Shown: positions 6,128 through 6,764 of the stretch, piece by piece
Numbering within the stretch: the stretch's first letter is position 1
How the letters are laid out: each line of letters starts with the position of its first letter
Source of the DNA: a bacterium
GTDB lineage: Bacteria; UBA9089; JAHJRX01
NCBI GenBank assembly: GCA_030017825.1
Contig: JASEGW010000084.1
Location: 1-6,764, forward strand
DNA length: 6,764 nucleotides
Reading direction: 5' to 3'
Made by a program: the position numbers and the translations under genes
Notes under the pieces: generated by a model
The model's database searches: none
What the model saw: the letters and a program-made list of their open reading frames with translations, nothing else
What the model was told of the DNA's origin: nothing

Positions 6128-6469
6128 GTGCTTAAGCCTATAAATATTGCTAAATTGGCAGCTAAAAAAGCAGAGAATAAAAAAGCAGAAAATTTGCTGA
6201 TATTAGAAATGACCCGGCTTACTTATTTTACAGATTATTTTGTGATCGTTAGTGGTAATTCTAATGTTCATGTTCAATCTATTGCAGATTTTATTATAAA
6301 AGAGCTGAAAAAAAAGAAAATAGTTTTAAATCATATAGAAGGATATCGAGAAGCTAATTGGATTCTATTAGATTATAACGAAATTATCATTCATGTTTTT
6401 CATAGAGATACTCGAGAGTATTATCAAATAGAAGAACTTTGGGGAGACGCAAAGAAAATAAAAGTTTAG
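6128..6469 (+). CDS. rsfS: Ribosomal silencing factor RsfS
   Basis: RsfS binds ribosomal protein L14 on the 50S subunit and blocks joining with 30S, lowering translation in starvation or stationary phase. The 113-residue length is normal. The family pattern is clear: LTYFTDYFVIVSGNS (31-45), HVQSIADFI, the IEGY motif (70-73), WILLDYNEIIIHVFHRDTR (78-96) and EYYQIEELWGDA (97-108). The GTG start has a good ribosome binding site. It follows the LCP gene by 18 bp and precedes tRNA-Ala by 41 bp. Near its N-terminus the pentapeptide KKAEN occurs twice in tandem (13-22) because of a 15-bp duplication. Confidence 0.97.
   Translation: MLKPINIAKLAAKKAENKKAENLLILEMTRLTYFTDYFVIVSGNSNVHVQSIADFIIKELKKKKIVLNHIEGYREANWILLDYNEIIIHVFHRDTREYYQIEELWGDAKKIKV
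6164..6193 (+). repeat. 15-bp tandem duplication in rsfS
   Basis: AAAAAAGCAGAGAAT at 6164-6178 is followed directly by AAAAAAGCAGAAAAT at 6179-6193, with 14 of 15 bases identical. It encodes KKAEN twice in the N-terminal helix ahead of the conserved RsfS core. This looks like a fairly recent in-frame slippage. Confidence 0.85.
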
Positions 6470-6510
6470 AAGCTCGAGTTTATACTGAATAGTTACGTTT
6501 TTTCAATCAT

Positions 6511-6586
6511 GGGGCTGTGGCGCAGTTGGGAGCGCGCCTCCTTGGCGTGGAGGAGGTCAGGGGTTCAAATCCCCTCAGCTCCACCA
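6511..6586 (+). tRNA. tRNA-Ala (anticodon GGC)
   Basis: A 76-base cloverleaf with encoded CCA. The acceptor stem GGGGCTG pairs with CAGCTCC and contains the G3-U70 wobble that marks alanine tRNAs. The D arm is GCGC/GCGC around AGTTGGGA. The anticodon stem CCTCC/GGAGG holds loop TTGGCGT, giving anticodon GGC, which reads GCC and GCU. The variable loop is AGGTC, and the T arm is AGGGG/CCCCT around TTCAAAT. The discriminator base is A73. It lies 41 bp after rsfS on the same strand; a TATACT at 6481-6486 could be a -10 box but has no clear -35, so co-transcription with the operon is as likely. Confidence 0.97.
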
Positions 6587-6640
6587 TATGTTCTATCAAA
6601 AAGTCGGCTTGGCTTTTAAGCAAGTTAAGTGGGTGTGATT

Positions 6641-6662
6641 AAAATTTGTTGTGCGAAATTTT
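6641..6662 (+). terminator. Weak AT-rich hairpin after tRNA-Ala
   Basis: AAAATTT at 6641-6647 pairs with AAATTTT at 6656-6662 around an 8-base loop; the 3' side runs into TTTTCTTCT. It could act as an AT-type terminator for the operon, but the stem has no G-C pairs. A second imperfect hairpin at 6606-6626 (CTTG...CAAG with one bulge) has no T run. Neither is convincing. Confidence 0.2.
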
Positions 6663-6750
6663 CTTCTATGAAAACTATAAAAAAGGATAATTTTGGCACT
6701 TTTTTAATTCATTAGACTTACTGCGAAATAAATCAGTTATTTTACAAAAA

Positions 6751-6759
6751 TGCTATAAT
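6751..6759 (+). promoter_or_regulatory. Extended -10 promoter facing out of the window
   Basis: TGCTATAAT fits the extended -10 form TGnTATAAT exactly and lies in the non-coding spacer after tRNA-Ala. No good -35 is present at 16-18 bp upstream (AATCAG at 6731-6736), as is common for extended -10 promoters. It would start a transcript just past the right edge, on the + strand. Confidence 0.5.
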
Positions 6760-6764
6760 TCCTT

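Noticed and set aside
6409..6425. ATACT-CGAG-AGTAT hairpin near the end of rsfS
   Set aside because: It lies in the codons of the conserved DTREYY segment, has only a five-pair stem and no T run; it is explained by coding sequence.
6694..6708. Sigma-54-like TGGCAC element
   Set aside because: TGGCAC is present, but the -12 element (TTGC after five bases) reads TAAT, so the essential GC is missing.

Overview
The window is an AT-rich bacterial housekeeping segment. G+C is roughly 30% in the rows I counted by hand. Seven complete genes and one tRNA all read on the + strand: rpmA (ribosomal protein L27), obgE (ribosome-assembly GTPase), proB and proA (first two steps of proline synthesis), nadD (NAD synthesis), an LCP/LytR_C envelope protein, rsfS (ribosomal silencing factor) and tRNA-Ala(GGC). 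Most junctions are tight: 5 bp for rpmA-obgE, a 17-bp overlap for obgE-proB, an ATGA overlap for proA-nadD, 9 bp for nadD-LCP, 18 bp for LCP-rsfS and 41 bp for rsfS-tRNA. The one wide internal gap is 149 bp between proB and proA. This looks like one transcription unit, perhaps with a second promoter before proA.

Organism: Shine-Dalgarno sequences (AAAGGAGG, AGGAG), GTG/TTG starts and every protein family point to Bacteria. An LCP protein with a LytR_C tail between nadD and rsfS, and proBA between obgE and nadD, recall Bacillota-type clusters. However, the L27 start lacks the Prp-cleaved N-terminal extension usual in Bacillota, and yqeK, yhbY and (directly upstream) rplU are missing. A low-G+C lineage next to or within Bacillota, or a candidate phylum such as Atribacterota, would fit. 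The sequence alone does not settle this.

Layout: bases 1-119 hold the 3' end of an unidentified reading frame that is not ribosomal protein L21. Bases 110-198 are the rpmA leader, with a long imperfect hairpin, a TATAAT box and a strong ribosome binding site. The gene run covers 199-6469, tRNA-Ala is at 6511-6586, and 6587-6764 is a non-coding spacer ending in an extended -10 promoter that faces out of the window.

How the genes fit together: L27, ObgE and RsfS act on the 50S subunit (structure, assembly checkpoint, silencing in starvation). NadD and ProB/ProA add NAD and proline synthesis, so the cluster links growth status, ribosome supply and metabolism. I see no mobile element, CRISPR array or clear new system. 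The most unusual points are an LCP domain that lacks most of its catalytic arginines, 15-bp tandem repeats in two adjacent genes, the hairpin before rpmA and the unexplained upstream fragment.
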